From contig NZ_QYUN01000003.1 in assembly GCF_003590875.1 (NCBI RefSeq), positions 1 to 64,000 on the forward strand: a DNA stretch of 64,000 bases, read 5' to 3'. Source of the stretch: Noviherbaspirillum cavernae (lineage in GTDB: Bacteria > Pseudomonadota > Gammaproteobacteria > Burkholderiales > Burkholderiaceae_D). A program made the position numbers and the translations under genes. Of this stretch, positions 53,735 to 62,994 are shown in pieces. How positions within the stretch are numbered: position 1 is the first letter of the stretch; each line of letters opens with the position of its first letter. A model generated the notes under the pieces. It worked only from the letters and a program-made list of their open reading frames with translations, made no database searches and had not been told where the DNA came from.

Positions 53735-54964
53735 ATGGACTCCCTGATTACCGCCTCCGCACGCGCGCTTGCCGCCGGCGACGCGCTCGGCGCGCTCAAG
53801 CGGGTCGCCCTGCGCGACGACCCGCCGGCGCTGGCCCTGCGCGGCATCGCCATGGCCCAGCTCGGCGAGCATCCGCGCGCCCGCGAACTCTTGCGGCGCG
53901 CCGCCCGTGGCTTCGGCGCTCACGAGGAGCTGGCGCGCGCTCGCTGCGTCGTTGCGGAGGCCGAGGTGGCGCTGGCCATGCGCGATCTCGGCGGCTCTCT
54001 TCATTCCCTGCGCGCGCTGGCGGCAGCCTCGGCCACGCTCGAGGCGCATGGCGATCGCGCCAACGCGCTGCAGGCGCGGCTCATCGCGGCGCGCCGGCTC
54101 TTGCTGCTCGGTCGCCTCGACGAGGCCGCGGCTGCGCTGGCGCGGCTCGATGCGAGTGGCCTGCCGCCATCGCTGGTGGCGGTGGCCGAACTGACTGCGG
54201 CCGAGCTCGCGCTGCGCTCGCTGCATATCGGCGCGGCGCGCAACGCGCTCGCACGTGCGCACGATGCGGCCGATCGCGCATGCGTGCCGGCGCTCCTGGC
54301 CGAGGTGGCGGAGGCGCGGGCCGCGCTCGATCGTCCCGCCGCCCGACGTCTCGTCGCCGGCGGCGAGCAGGCGCTGCGCCTCGATGAGGTCGCAGCGCTC
54401 CTGGCCTCGGACGCGCTGGTGGTCGACGCCTGCCGTCGCGGGCTGGGCGTTGGCACCGCGTGGCGGCCGCTGGCGCGCCGACCGGTGCTGTTCGCGTTGG
54501 CGCGCGCGCTCGCCGAGGCGTGGCCTGGCGATGTAGATCGGGAAGCCTTGATCGCGTGCGCATTCCGCACCCGACATCCCAACGAGTCGCATCGGGCGCG
54601 CCTGCGGGTCGAGATCGGCCGTCTGCGCGCGCTCGTCACAACGCTGGCGCACATCGAGGCCACTGCGGGAGGCTTCATTCTCAGGCCGTGCGGCGAGTGT
54701 GCCGTCGTCGTGCTGGAGCCGCCCATCGACGGCGATCAGGCATCGCTGGTGGCGCTGCTTTCCGATGGCGCGGCCTGGTCGACCTCGGCTCTGGCGCTTG
54801 CCCTGGGGGCAAGTCAGCGCACCGTCCAGCGCGCGCTCGTCGAGCTTGAGGCCGCTGGACGGGCGCGCTCGATCGGGCGGGCGCGGTCGCGTCGCTGGCT
54901 GTCGCCGCCGTTGGCAGGATTCACGACGATCTTGTTACTCCCCGCTGCGCTCCCGATTGGTTAG
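53735..54964 (+). CDS. Helix-turn-helix transcriptional regulator, TPR-like N-terminus
   Basis: The 409-residue protein is Ala- and Arg-rich with helical repeats over the first ~230 residues, a segment resembling a winged-helix of the OmpR/SARP sort (EALIACAFRTRHPNESHRARLRVEIGRLRAL) around 265-300, and a C-terminal helix-turn-helix (AWSTSALALALGASQRTVQRALVELEAAGRARSIGRARSRRW). It begins the unit that continues with the propeller protein and DUF899 genes 60 bases later, and probably controls them. No ribosome binding site is seen, so translation may be leaderless. Confidence 0.75.
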   Translation: MDSLITASARALAAGDALGALKRVALRDDPPALALRGIAMAQLGEHPRARELLRRAARGFGAHEELARARCVVAEAEVALAMRDLGGSLHSLRALAAASATLEAHGDRANALQARLIAARRLLLLGRLDEAAAALARLDASGLPPSLVAVAELTAAELALRSLHIGAARNALARAHDAADRACVPALLAEVAEARAALDRPAARRLVAGGEQALRLDEVAALLASDALVVDACRRGLGVGTAWRPLARRPVLFALARALAEAWPGDVDREALIACAFRTRHPNESHRARLRVEIGRLRALVTTLAHIEATAGGFILRPCGECAVVVLEPPIDGDQASLVALLSDGAAWSTSALALALGASQRTVQRALVELEAAGRARSIGRARSRRWLSPPLAGFTTILLLPAALPIG

Positions 54965-55024
54965 AGTTGTCTTGCGGCGCCAATCCAGGGCGCACAAGGC
55001 GAGGCAAACCACAAGGAGCCAGTG

Positions 55025-55711
55025 ATGACAGGCAAGACAAGCAAAGACAGACCCCAGGCAAGGGCGGCGCGTGAAGCGGAAATCGTGCGCGAGTACGGCC
55101 CCTTCCCCGGTGCCGACCGGATACATGGCATTACCCACGATGGCCAGCGTGTGTGGGCCGCGACCGGCGCCAGGCTGGTCGCCTTCGATCCCGAAAGCGG
55201 CGAGCCCACGCGGACGCTCGACCGCGCCTGCGACGCCGGCACCGCCTTCGACGGCAAGTACCTCTATCAGATTGCCGAGACCCGCATCGACAAGATCGAT
55301 CCCGTCACCGGCGACGTGCTGGCATCGATCCCGGCGCCCGGCAGTGGGAGCGACTCGGGACTCGCCTGGGCCGAGGGCAGTCTGTGGGTCGGTCAGTACC
55401 GCGATCGCAAGATCCACCAGATCGATCCGGCGACTGGCGCTGTCATCCGCAGCATCGAATCCAACCGCTTCGTCACCGGCGTGACCTGGGTCGACGGCGA
55501 GTTGTGGCACGGCACCTGGGAAGGGGGCGACAGCGACATCCGCCGAATCGATCCGCAGAGCGGCACCGTGCTCGAGCGGATCGAGATGCCGCACGGCACC
55601 GGCGTCAGCGGACTCGAGTCCGACGGCGCGGATCTCTTTTATTGCGGCGGCGGAGCGAGCGGAAAGGTCCGCGCCGTGAAGCGTCCGAAAGGCGCATCGA
55701 CGAAACGCTAA
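55025..55711 (+). CDS. Beta-propeller-like protein (glutaminyl cyclase/YncE-like)
   Basis: The 228-residue protein carries repeated blades: GADRIHGITHDGQRVWAATGARLVAFDPESGE, GSDSGLAWAEGSLWVGQYRDRKIHQIDPATG, VTGVTWVDGELWHGTWEGGDSDIRRIDPQSG. This pattern occurs in glutamine-cyclotransferase-like and SMP-30-like proteins. No signal peptide. AAGGAG precedes ATG 55025. It lies between the regulator and the DUF899 gene, 26 bases from the latter; the substrate is unknown. Confidence 0.8.
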   Translation: MTGKTSKDRPQARAAREAEIVREYGPFPGADRIHGITHDGQRVWAATGARLVAFDPESGEPTRTLDRACDAGTAFDGKYLYQIAETRIDKIDPVTGDVLASIPAPGSGSDSGLAWAEGSLWVGQYRDRKIHQIDPATGAVIRSIESNRFVTGVTWVDGELWHGTWEGGDSDIRRIDPQSGTVLERIEMPHGTGVSGLESDGADLFYCGGGASGKVRAVKRPKGASTKR

Positions 55712-55737
55712 CGGCTCTTCGAGCCAAGGAGTACACC

Positions 55738-56523
55738 ATGAACACCCCCACTTCCGAAGTGAGCGCCGTCAACCATCCTGTCGTGTCGAGTGAGCGATGG
55801 GTGAGCGAGCGCAAGGCGCTGCTGGCGCGCGAAAAGGAGCTGATGCGCCTGCATGACCAGATTGCCCGCGAGCGCCGCGCGCTGCCGTGGGAGCGCGTCG
55901 AGAAGGACTATGTCTTCGACGCACCGGAGGGCCGGCGCACACTCTCCGACCTGTTCGAAGGCCGCCGCCAACTGCTGGTGCAGCACTTCATGTTCGGCCC
56001 GGGTTGGGAGCAGGGTTGCCCGAGCTGCTCTTTCATGGCGGACCACACCGACGGCATGAACGTGCATCTGGAGCATCGCGACATCACACTCGTGGCCATT
56101 TCGCGCGCACCGCTGGCCGACATCGAGCGATTTCGCCGGCGCATGGGCTGGCAGTTCAGGTGGGTGTCCTCGCATGACAGCGATTTCAACCACGACTTCT
56201 GCGTCAGCTTCACGCCGGAAGAACAGGCCAAGGGCGAGGTCTGCTACAACTATGACATGCGGCCCTTCCCGAGCGAAGAGGCGCCCGGCATCAGCGTGTT
56301 CTACAAGGACAAGGACGGTGAGGGCGAAGTCTTCCACACCTACTCGACCTATGGCCGCGGCGTGGAGGTCATGATGGGCGCGTACAAGCTGATGGACCTC
56401 ACGCCCAGGGGCCGCGACGAGAACGACGTGCCGAACAAAATGGAGTGGGTGCGCCACCACGACCGCTACGAGCCGGCGCCGGCGGCCGGTTCGTGCTGTC
56501 ATTCACGCGACATGCATTCCTGA
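55738..56523 (+). CDS. DUF899 family thioredoxin-like protein
   Basis: The 261-residue protein shows ERWVSERKALLAREKELMRLHDQIARERRALPWERVEKDYVF, LFEGRRQLLVQHFMFGPGWEQGCPSCSFMAD and VFYKDKDGEGEVFHTYSTYGRGVE, all diagnostic of DUF899, which adopts a thioredoxin-like fold. The CPSC motif is a potential redox pair. The C-terminus ends with adjacent Cys in AAGSCCHS. A strong AAGGAG precedes the ATG. The enzymatic role is unknown. Confidence 0.92.
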   Translation: MNTPTSEVSAVNHPVVSSERWVSERKALLAREKELMRLHDQIARERRALPWERVEKDYVFDAPEGRRTLSDLFEGRRQLLVQHFMFGPGWEQGCPSCSFMADHTDGMNVHLEHRDITLVAISRAPLADIERFRRRMGWQFRWVSSHDSDFNHDFCVSFTPEEQAKGEVCYNYDMRPFPSEEAPGISVFYKDKDGEGEVFHTYSTYGRGVEVMMGAYKLMDLTPRGRDENDVPNKMEWVRHHDRYEPAPAAGSCCHSRDMHS

Positions 56524-56554
56524 AGCGCGAGCGGCCTGAACGGGTGAGTACATC

Positions 56555-57133
56555 ATGTCGAGTTTCTGGCCATGGCTGGCGGTCGCAGGGGTCGGCGCAC
56601 TTCACGGGCTGAACCCTGCCACCGGTTGGATGTTTGCCGCTGCCTGGGGCGTGCGTTCGCGCGATCGGGCGCAGGCGTTGCGGGCCTTGGTGCCGATCGC
56701 GGTCGGGCATGCCGCATCGATCACGCTCGTGGCCGCCGCGATGGCATTCGGCCTGTCGATGGATCGCGGAGTGCTGCAAATTCTGGCAGGCGGGTTGCTC
56801 CTCGTCGTCGCGATGATTCACCTGTCAGGCCGCACACCCAAGGGGGCGCGCGCGCCGGCCGGGCACGCCGGTCTGGCGCTCTGGTCCTTCATGATGTCCA
56901 CCGCGCACGGTGCCGGATTGATGCTGGTGCCGGCACTGATTCCGCTTTGCATGGGAAACGTCCCGGCCCGCGAGATCACCACATCGGACTCGCTGACGCT
57001 GGCGCTGGCGGCTGTGGGAGTTCACACCGCGGCGATGCTCGCCGTTACCGGCGTGATCGCCACCGGGGTATGCCGCAGCCTTGATGCCGGCATCCGTTTG
57101 CTTCGAGGCCACGCCCAACGAGAATGCGGGTGA
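56555..57133 (+). CDS. Inner-membrane protein, DUF899-associated
   Basis: The 192-residue protein has five or six hydrophobic segments (FWPWLAVAGVGALHGLNPATGWMFAAAWG, LVPIAVGHAASITLVAAAMAFGL, GLALWSFMMSTAHGAGLMLVPALIPL and others). The GALHGLNP and STAHGAGLM motifs recall the HAxxPDH/HGxG helices of NicO- and TauE-type exporters, but I cannot assign it. It follows the DUF899 gene by 31 bases and probably belongs to the same operon. Confidence 0.7.
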   Translation: MSSFWPWLAVAGVGALHGLNPATGWMFAAAWGVRSRDRAQALRALVPIAVGHAASITLVAAAMAFGLSMDRGVLQILAGGLLLVVAMIHLSGRTPKGARAPAGHAGLALWSFMMSTAHGAGLMLVPALIPLCMGNVPAREITTSDSLTLALAAVGVHTAAMLAVTGVIATGVCRSLDAGIRLLRGHAQRECG

Positions 57134-57261
57134 TGACTGCCGGCGGCCCGCGCATCGAGAGCGGGCAAGGGCGCGCATCATTCGAGCCGGACGGCAAGCA
57201 GCGCCTCGAGTCGATGTGATAACCAGTCCCCGAGGGCCGAGCCGTACAACATTCGCTGCTG

Positions 57262-57618
57262 CTACGGCGACATGATCGTGAAGCCATTGCCATCCGGGAT
57301 GAGAGATACCGGCTGGCCGACTGTGAACGGTCCGGCCGCTTGCTTGATGGCATATCTGCCTTGCGTGCCATCAGCAAATTGCACGGTGATGATGGGCGGC
57401 GCACTGCTGGCCGTCGTCACCACTGCACTGCTGCCGGAGCTTGATGTCACCGCCGATTGGTTGATGACAGCAACGTTTTCGATGGCGGACACTTGCCCTT
57501 TTTGGATGTTCTTCGGGGCGGATGCGACTGTTGGCGATGGCGCTTTTGACGCACACCCGGCCATCACAATGGCGCCAAGGACACAGATGGCGAGGGATTT
57601 ATTTGCTGGGACGTTCAT
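57262..57618 (-). CDS. Outer-membrane lipoprotein (118 aa)
   Basis: The product has a signal peptide with lipobox VMAGC, a Ser/Thr-rich linker (SAVTSSSGSSAVVTTASSAPP) and a small beta domain (ITVQFADGTQGRYAIKQAAGPFTVGQPVSLIPDGNGFTI) resembling the C-terminal part of SlyB/Pcp-like lipoproteins, without their glycine zipper. AAAGGAGAACATC supports the ATG. The function is unknown. Confidence 0.75.
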   Translation of the reverse strand: MNVPANKSLAICVLGAIVMAGCASKAPSPTVASAPKNIQKGQVSAIENVAVINQSAVTSSSGSSAVVTTASSAPPIITVQFADGTQGRYAIKQAAGPFTVGQPVSLIPDGNGFTIMSP

Positions 57619-57805
57619 GATGTTCTCCTTTTTGGTCGGCCAACGCTGAATTCACTCTTGTCATCAATGCGTTTCTGATGCAGATGTGTGACGTCAACGA
57701 TGTGCCTAAGTTCATCACGGCAAAGCCCGGCACCGTTTGATTCGGATCAGTGCATCGAACCGGATGGCTGGTGCCGGTACTGTCCCGGCGTTCTGCGGCC
57801 GGAGA

Positions 57806-57930
57806 TCAAAGAATCCCGCGTTCCCGATACAGTGCATTCTCTTCGACGCGTCGATCACAGAGGCGCGCAAGATCAATCGTCTCGAAACGCCTCGCCGTGA
57901 TCAGTTCCGCAATGCCGCTGGAGTTGCTCA
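57806..57930 (-). pseudogene. Stray C-terminal copy of FAD oxidoreductase gene
   Basis: The frame reads GIAELITARRFETIDLARLC then RRVEENALYRERGIL-stop, nearly identical to the last 36 residues of the oxidoreductase encoded at 58742-59923. Upstream of it similarity ends abruptly. It is about 0.9 kb from, and in the same orientation as, the intact gene, so a tandem duplication followed by deletion is likely. Confidence 0.75.
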
Positions 57931-58046
57931 GGTCGACACGAAAGTGATGCGGCATGATCTGCATTAAAGGCGATAGCGTGCGATAGGTTCAAGATACTTC
58001 GTTGACTGCCTGAGAATTCCAATCGTCATGGTCGGGAGGAAATGCA

Positions 58047-58232
58047 GTGGATCGGCGCACTCTTCTGGCAGGTGCCGCAGCGTTTGCCGCAGGCTTGGCG
58101 ACGGTTCTCCACAGGGCGGAGAACCGCTTCGGCGTCATGCACGAGCTGATCGACCCGCTCGCGGAGTTCGACTGCACGAGGGGCAGGAACGAAACCGCGG
58201 CCGACTCACTTGCCGCTCTCGAAGATTTCTGA
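58047..58232 (+). CDS. Possible small exported protein (61 aa)
   Basis: A GTG with GGAGGAAA upstream opens MDRRTLLAGAAAFAAGLATV, which resembles a twin-arginine-type signal (DRRTLLAG), followed by about 40 residues. Its end overlaps the 3' end of the convergent LEA2 gene by 27 bases. It may be a truncated remnant of a longer exported protein. Confidence 0.35.
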   Translation: MDRRTLLAGAAAFAAGLATVLHRAENRFGVMHELIDPLAEFDCTRGRNETAADSLAALEDF

Positions 58233-58691
58233 GGGCAACGTAAACTCCCCGGACGACTTGAATTGCAGACTATTGAACGCGGGTCCGGCGAGTTTTCCGG
58301 TCATCTCGTACGCAAGCTTCCCACGGTATTCGTTGGTCACGACGCCCATGACCTGACGCGCGATGCGGAATACCGAAATGCTTACCGGAACGGCAACGAT
58401 GGTCTCGCCAAAGCGCGGCACGCTGCCACCGGCGTCGCTCACGCCAGTAGCGAAGCGCTTGCCTTGCACATCCATCACGACTGACACACCGTTGAAGTCC
58501 AGCGGTACATCATTCGGATTTTGAATGCGCAGCTTGACCAGCATTCGCAACTCCAATCCCTCACCTTGAAGCGGCTCGACGCCCACCATGATGACTTCAA
58601 TCGGTTCGTGACGCTGAAGACTGGCACAGCCACCAAATAGAAGCATTCCGAAGACAAGGAGTAGGAGCAGCGCGTTCCGAGCAATTGACAT
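58206..58691 (-). CDS. LEA type 2 / WHy domain lipoprotein
   Basis: The 161-residue protein has a lipobox (LFGGC) and a single WHy/LEA-2 immunoglobulin-like domain: IEVIMVGVEPLQGEGLELRMLVKLRIQNPNDVPLDFNGVSVVMDVQGKRFATGVSD. The IQNPNDxPL motif is typical. Such periplasmic lipoproteins are linked to desiccation or envelope stress. It lies 50 bases downstream of the FAD oxidoreductase gene on the same strand. Confidence 0.88.
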   Translation of the reverse strand: MSIARNALLLLLVFGMLLFGGCASLQRHEPIEVIMVGVEPLQGEGLELRMLVKLRIQNPNDVPLDFNGVSVVMDVQGKRFATGVSDAGGSVPRFGETIVAVPVSISVFRIARQVMGVVTNEYRGKLAYEMTGKLAGPAFNSLQFKSSGEFTLPSEIFESGK

Positions 58692-58741
58692 GACAATCTC
58701 CGTCGCGATTGGCAGGTGTTCGAGAAGGTGTTCGTGCCTCG

Positions 58742-59923
58742 TTAGAGAATGCCACGCTCACGATACGGCACGTTCTCTTCCACACGGCGATAGCCGAAGC
58801 GCGCAAGATCAATCGTCTCGAAACGTCCCGCCGTGATCAGTTCCGCGATGCCGCGCCCGGCTGCCGGCGCATGCATCATGCCGTGCCCGGAAAATCCGCT
58901 CACAACGTAAAAGTTCTCCAGCCGGCCCTGCCAGTTGCCGATGATCGGATTGCCGTCGAGTTCGCATTGCTCGTACAGGCCGGACCAGGTGCGATGGCAT
59001 TTGACGCCTTCGAAGGCGGCGGGGAAGCGGTGCGCCAGCGCGGGCCAGACGACGCGCTCGAAGTAGTCGTGGTCGACGTCGAAGTTGAAGCCGCGCGGCT
59101 CGTCGGAATTCACGAGGCCGCCGGAGTAGCCTTGTCCCTCGGGACGGAAGGCGAGGCGGGCGAGGTCTTTCACATACGGCAGAGGCTCGATCTTGCGATG
59201 GCCGGTGAAGTAGTGTTCGAAGCGGCGCAAGGGGCTGATCGGCAGCGGCATGCCGGCCATCGCGCTGATGCCGCTCGACCACGCGCCGGCGGCGTTGACG
59301 AAGGTCTCGGCCGACAGCGTGCGGCCTGATTCCAGCGACGCGCTCCTGACCGCTGTCTTGTCATGCGCAAGCGACACGACCTTGTCGCGAATGGTTTCGA
59401 CGCCGAGCGACTTCGCCTTCTTGCGCATGCCTTGCAGAAAGCTGTTCGGATCGCACCAGCCATCGCCCGGAGACCATGCGCCGCCCGCGAGGTCGTCGAC
59501 GAACATCGACGGGAATTGCTGGCGCAATCCATCGCGGTCGAGCAGGCGGATTTCCGCGCCGAGTGCGGTTTGCGTCTTCGCGTTGTCTTCCAGCATCGGC
59601 ATGTTCGCGTCATTGACGATGAACAGATAGCCTTGCTCGATCCAGCCGATGTGCGCGGGCTCGCTGTCGATTGCCATGTCTTGCGGAAAGCGTTTGATGA
59701 AGTCGATGCTGAAGTTCGACATCTCGATGTTTTCCGGGCAGGAAAACAGGCGACGCGCGCCGCCGGAAGCGCGCAGCGTGGAGGCGAATTCGTAGGTCGG
59801 ATCGGGCTCGATGACCGCCACTTCCAGCGCCGGGTCGCGCTGCTTGAGGAAGTACGCCACGCTGGAGCCCATGATCGCACCGCCGATGATGACGACGTCG
59901 AAACGGTTTCGGGAAGTGTTCAT
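58742..59923 (-). CDS. FAD-dependent oxidoreductase (DAO family)
   Basis: The 393-residue protein has an N-terminal dinucleotide fold (FDVVIIGGAIMGSSVAYFLKQ), ASGGARRLFSCPENIEMS, a GAWSPGDGWCDPNSFLQG substrate-binding stretch, VNAAGAWSSGI and the C-terminal NFYVVSGFSGHGMMHAPAAGRGIAELI typical of sarcosine-oxidase-like amine oxidoreductases. GGAGGAGG supports ATG 59923. It likely oxidises an amino acid or amine; the substrate is not evident. A copy of its 3' end is at 57806. Confidence 0.9.
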   Translation of the reverse strand: MNTSRNRFDVVIIGGAIMGSSVAYFLKQRDPALEVAVIEPDPTYEFASTLRASGGARRLFSCPENIEMSNFSIDFIKRFPQDMAIDSEPAHIGWIEQGYLFIVNDANMPMLEDNAKTQTALGAEIRLLDRDGLRQQFPSMFVDDLAGGAWSPGDGWCDPNSFLQGMRKKAKSLGVETIRDKVVSLAHDKTAVRSASLESGRTLSAETFVNAAGAWSSGISAMAGMPLPISPLRRFEHYFTGHRKIEPLPYVKDLARLAFRPEGQGYSGGLVNSDEPRGFNFDVDHDYFERVVWPALAHRFPAAFEGVKCHRTWSGLYEQCELDGNPIIGNWQGRLENFYVVSGFSGHGMMHAPAAGRGIAELITAGRFETIDLARFGYRRVEENVPYRERGIL

Positions 59924-60072
59924 CGCCTCCTCCTTGCTCGTATCCGCTGCGGACCGGGACGGCACGGCGGGGTCCTGCGAGTGTCGCAGATTCACACCGG
60001 GCTGTCTTGCCGACATCCGGGATGCAACGAAAGGTGCGACGCGATTGTCGATTTACGTCAAGCTGGCGACCT

Positions 60073-61341
60073 TCACTCCATCCCGTGCATGGTGCTTTGG
60101 TACGTTGCCGGATTGAAGCGCAGCGTGATGCACAGCAGTGCCACTACCGAGCAGGCGAGCATGATCCATGCGGCAACGAAGCTGCCGGTGAGGTCGCGAA
60201 TGAATCCCGTCACGATCGGGCCGGCGGCGGAGATGAGATAGCCGATGGCCTGCACGAATGCGGCCAGCGCGCCGGCCCTGCGAGGGTCTTTCAGATGGTC
60301 GAGCGCGAGGATCAGGCACAGCGCGAAGAGGCCGCCCAGGCCGAAGCCGAGCACCGATACCCAGACGAACGCGAAGCGGTCCGCGCCGGCGATCAATCCG
60401 GCGAAGCCCGCGAACTGCGCCAGGAAGCCGGCCGCCAGCCAGGGGCGGCGGTCGGTGCCTCTCGCGGCGAGCAGCGGCAGGACGATGCTCGCGACCATCT
60501 GTGCCGCGGTCATCGCGCCCAGCAGCGCGCCGCTGCTCTGCATGCTCCAGCCGCGCTCGACATAGAACGGCGGCAGCCATGCAATGAGGCTGGTGTAGGC
60601 GCAATTCATCCAGCCGAAATAGATCGCGAGCAACCATGCGCGGGCATTCCTGTACATGGGCCGCATCGGCCTCGGGTTCGCGGTGGCGCTGCCTGTGCCG
60701 ACTTTGCCGAAGGGCGGCATGGGAACGCGCACGGCGGTCCACAGCAGCAGCGTGAACGCGGCCGGTATCGCCCACATGCCGAGGCCGAGATGCCAGTCGC
60801 CCGATAGTTGCGCGCTCCACGGGCCGACAATTGCGCCCAGCAAGCCGCCGCCCATCATCGCGGCGGAATACAGCCCCATCACGGCGGATATGCGCGTCGC
60901 ATGGTTGTGCTTGATCACGCCCGGAATCAGGGCTTGGATCAGCGCGATGCCGACACCCGCCAGCGCGGCGCTGAAGACGAGCGTGGCGGCACTGCCGGCG
61001 AACCAGCGGCAGGCACACGCGATGGCGATCGCGAGCAGGCCCGCCGATATGCCATGGCGGTCGCCGATCCGGCTGCCGATCCGGGCACCGGCCAGACCGA
61101 CGATGCCCATCGCCACCATCGGCAGCACCGTCAGCATCGAGGCTGTCTGAAAGCCCATGCCGGTGGCGCTGCGGATATCGGGCAGCAGCGGACTGACCGA
61201 GGTCAGCAGCGGCCGCAGATTCAGGCTCACAAGCACCAGAAGCAGCAGCCAGACGCCGCTGCGCTCGACTGTCCGCTGCGCGAACTTTCGAGCGGACGCC
61301 GGAGCCGCGAGCGTGTCCCCGCCGGGTGCGGACAAGGCCAT
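60073..61341 (-). CDS. MFS transporter, CynX/NimT family
   Basis: The 422-residue protein has twelve hydrophobic segments with NLRPLLTSVSPLLPDIRSATGM after helix 1 and GARIGSRIGDRHGI at the helix 2-3 loop, the pattern of the cyanate/nitroimidazole (CynX/NimT) family. It should export or import a small anion or drug. Its ATG overlaps the ankyrin gene stop by one base (TGATG), so the two are translationally coupled. Confidence 0.9.
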   Translation of the reverse strand: MALSAPGGDTLAAPASARKFAQRTVERSGVWLLLLVLVSLNLRPLLTSVSPLLPDIRSATGMGFQTASMLTVLPMVAMGIVGLAGARIGSRIGDRHGISAGLLAIAIACACRWFAGSAATLVFSAALAGVGIALIQALIPGVIKHNHATRISAVMGLYSAAMMGGGLLGAIVGPWSAQLSGDWHLGLGMWAIPAAFTLLLWTAVRVPMPPFGKVGTGSATANPRPMRPMYRNARAWLLAIYFGWMNCAYTSLIAWLPPFYVERGWSMQSSGALLGAMTAAQMVASIVLPLLAARGTDRRPWLAAGFLAQFAGFAGLIAGADRFAFVWVSVLGFGLGGLFALCLILALDHLKDPRRAGALAAFVQAIGYLISAAGPIVTGFIRDLTGSFVAAWIMLACSVVALLCITLRFNPATYQSTMHGME

Positions 61342-62027
61342 CAACGCGCTCCCGCGTTGATCAGCATTTGCGCGATGTCGTGATAGCCGCGCTGGCGCGC
61401 GTGCTGCAGCGGCGTGACGCCATCCTTGTCGGCGAGAGCAGGATTGGCACCGGCGTCGAGCAGCATGCGGACGATCTTCGTCTGCGCATCGCCGCGCGTG
61501 CCGAGAATGATCGCTTCCAGCAGGCCGGTCCAGCCGAGGTTGTTGACATGATCGACTTTGACTCCGGCCGCGATCAGGGTGCGCACGGTTTCCACGTGTC
61601 CACGTTCGCAGGCCGGGATCAGTGCCGTGCCGCCGTAGCGGTTGGTGCTTTTCAGATCGGCACCATGCGCTAGCGTCAGACGCAGGATGCCGAGATAGCC
61701 ACGCGCGCCGGCCAGCAGGTAGGCGCTGTCGCGCTGCCTGTCCTGCGCGTTGACGTCGGCGCCGGCCTTGATCAGCGCCTCGGCGACGGCTTCGTGATTG
61801 TGCTGCGTCGCTGCCAGCAGGGCCGTGCGGCCGCTCCGGTCGCGCGCCTCGATGTCGCGGCCTGCGCGCAGCAGACCTTGCACGGTCGGCAGGTCACCCT
61901 GTTCTGCGGCTTGAATCAGTTCCTGGTCCATTGCGGGAGTGCTTGCATGAGTGAAAGAGGGAAGGACAAACAGCAGAGTCAGCATCAATGTGCCGAACTG
62001 CCGGGCAAGGCGGGTGGAGAAGTCCAT
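61341..62027 (-). CDS. Exported ankyrin-repeat protein
   Basis: The 228-residue protein has a signal peptide (LMLTLLFVLPSFTHAS) and about six ankyrin units, such as GRTALLAATQHNHEAVAEALIKAGADVNAQD and GGTALIPACERGHVETVRTLIAAGVKVDHVN. Periplasmic ankyrin proteins of this length are usual in Burkholderiales; in Pseudomonas a similar protein (AnkB) supports catalase. The ATG at 62027 is used; 62045 would also work. It is divergent from a LysR gene and coupled to the MFS gene. Confidence 0.88.
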   Translation of the reverse strand: MDFSTRLARQFGTLMLTLLFVLPSFTHASTPAMDQELIQAAEQGDLPTVQGLLRAGRDIEARDRSGRTALLAATQHNHEAVAEALIKAGADVNAQDRQRDSAYLLAGARGYLGILRLTLAHGADLKSTNRYGGTALIPACERGHVETVRTLIAAGVKVDHVNNLGWTGLLEAIILGTRGDAQTKIVRMLLDAGANPALADKDGVTPLQHARQRGYHDIAQMLINAGAR

Positions 62028-62136
62028 GGATATGCTGTCTGGCATGTTGTCGGTTGGGTACAGGATAGGCGGGATTCCTTCGATTGTGAAATTAAATGAT
62101 AGGATCGAAACCATCTGATTCATGAATAGTTTGCAC

Positions 62137-62994
62137 ATGGCCAATCTGGACCTCGATCTGTTGCGCACCTTCATTGCGGTTGCCGAAAGCGGCGGATTCA
62201 CGAGTGCGGCGCGGCGGCTGCACCGGACGCAGTCCACGGTCAGCCAGCAGATTCTGCGTCTGGAGGACAGCGCGGGCGCGGTCCTGTTCGACCGCAGCAG
62301 CCGGCTCGTGGTGCTGACGGAGGAGGGCGAGCGCCTGCTGGGTTTTGCGCGGCGCATCCTCAAGCTGAATGATGAGGCATTCGAGGTGCTGGCAAACGGC
62401 CTCGCCGAGGGCGTCCTGCGGCTGGGCGTGCCGGAGGACTTTACGACGCAGATGCTGACGCGGGTGCTGGCCGGCTTCGCGCGCCGGCACCCGCAGTTGC
62501 GGCTGGATGTGACGAGCGATCTGAGCGCGCGTCTGCTGCACGCCTACGACATGCAGGAACTGGACATCGTGCTGGTGAAGCAGCTGGTCGGCAGCCGCAC
62601 AGCCATCGCCTCGTGGCCGGAGCGGCTGCGCTGGATCGACAGCCGCGTGCATCCGGCATTTGCGCGCGACCCGGTGCCGCTCGCGGTCTTTCCGCAGCGC
62701 GGCATGTACCGCGACGACATGATCGAGGCGCTGAATGCGAGCGGCCGCCGCTGGCGGATCAGCTATTGCAGCACCAGCCTGACGAGCCTGCAGGCGGCGG
62801 TGGCCGATGGTCTCGGCATCAGCCTGCTGCCGGCGCGGGCAGTGACACGCCGGCACCGCATCATCGGTCCCCGCAGCGGCCTGCCGGTGGTCAACACCGT
62901 GGAACTCGCGCTGCATTGCCGTCCGGATGCGAGTCCGGCGGTGCGGCAGCTGGCCGATTGCCTGATCGCGCTGTGTCAATCGATTCAGGATTGA
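62137..62994 (+). CDS. LysR family transcriptional regulator
   Basis: The 285-residue protein has the LysR helix-turn-helix (LDLDLLRTFIAVAESGGFTSAARRLHRTQSTVSQQILRLED) and an effector domain with LRLGVPEDFTTQML and LQAAVADGLGISLLPARAV. It belongs to the LrhA/HexA-like branch by its RTQSTVSQQ and GVPEDF motifs. It is divergent from the ankyrin-MFS operon, which it probably controls. The ATG at 62122 would add five residues. Confidence 0.93.
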   Translation: MANLDLDLLRTFIAVAESGGFTSAARRLHRTQSTVSQQILRLEDSAGAVLFDRSSRLVVLTEEGERLLGFARRILKLNDEAFEVLANGLAEGVLRLGVPEDFTTQMLTRVLAGFARRHPQLRLDVTSDLSARLLHAYDMQELDIVLVKQLVGSRTAIASWPERLRWIDSRVHPAFARDPVPLAVFPQRGMYRDDMIEALNASGRRWRISYCSTSLTSLQAAVADGLGISLLPARAVTRRHRIIGPRSGLPVVNTVELALHCRPDASPAVRQLADCLIALCQSIQD

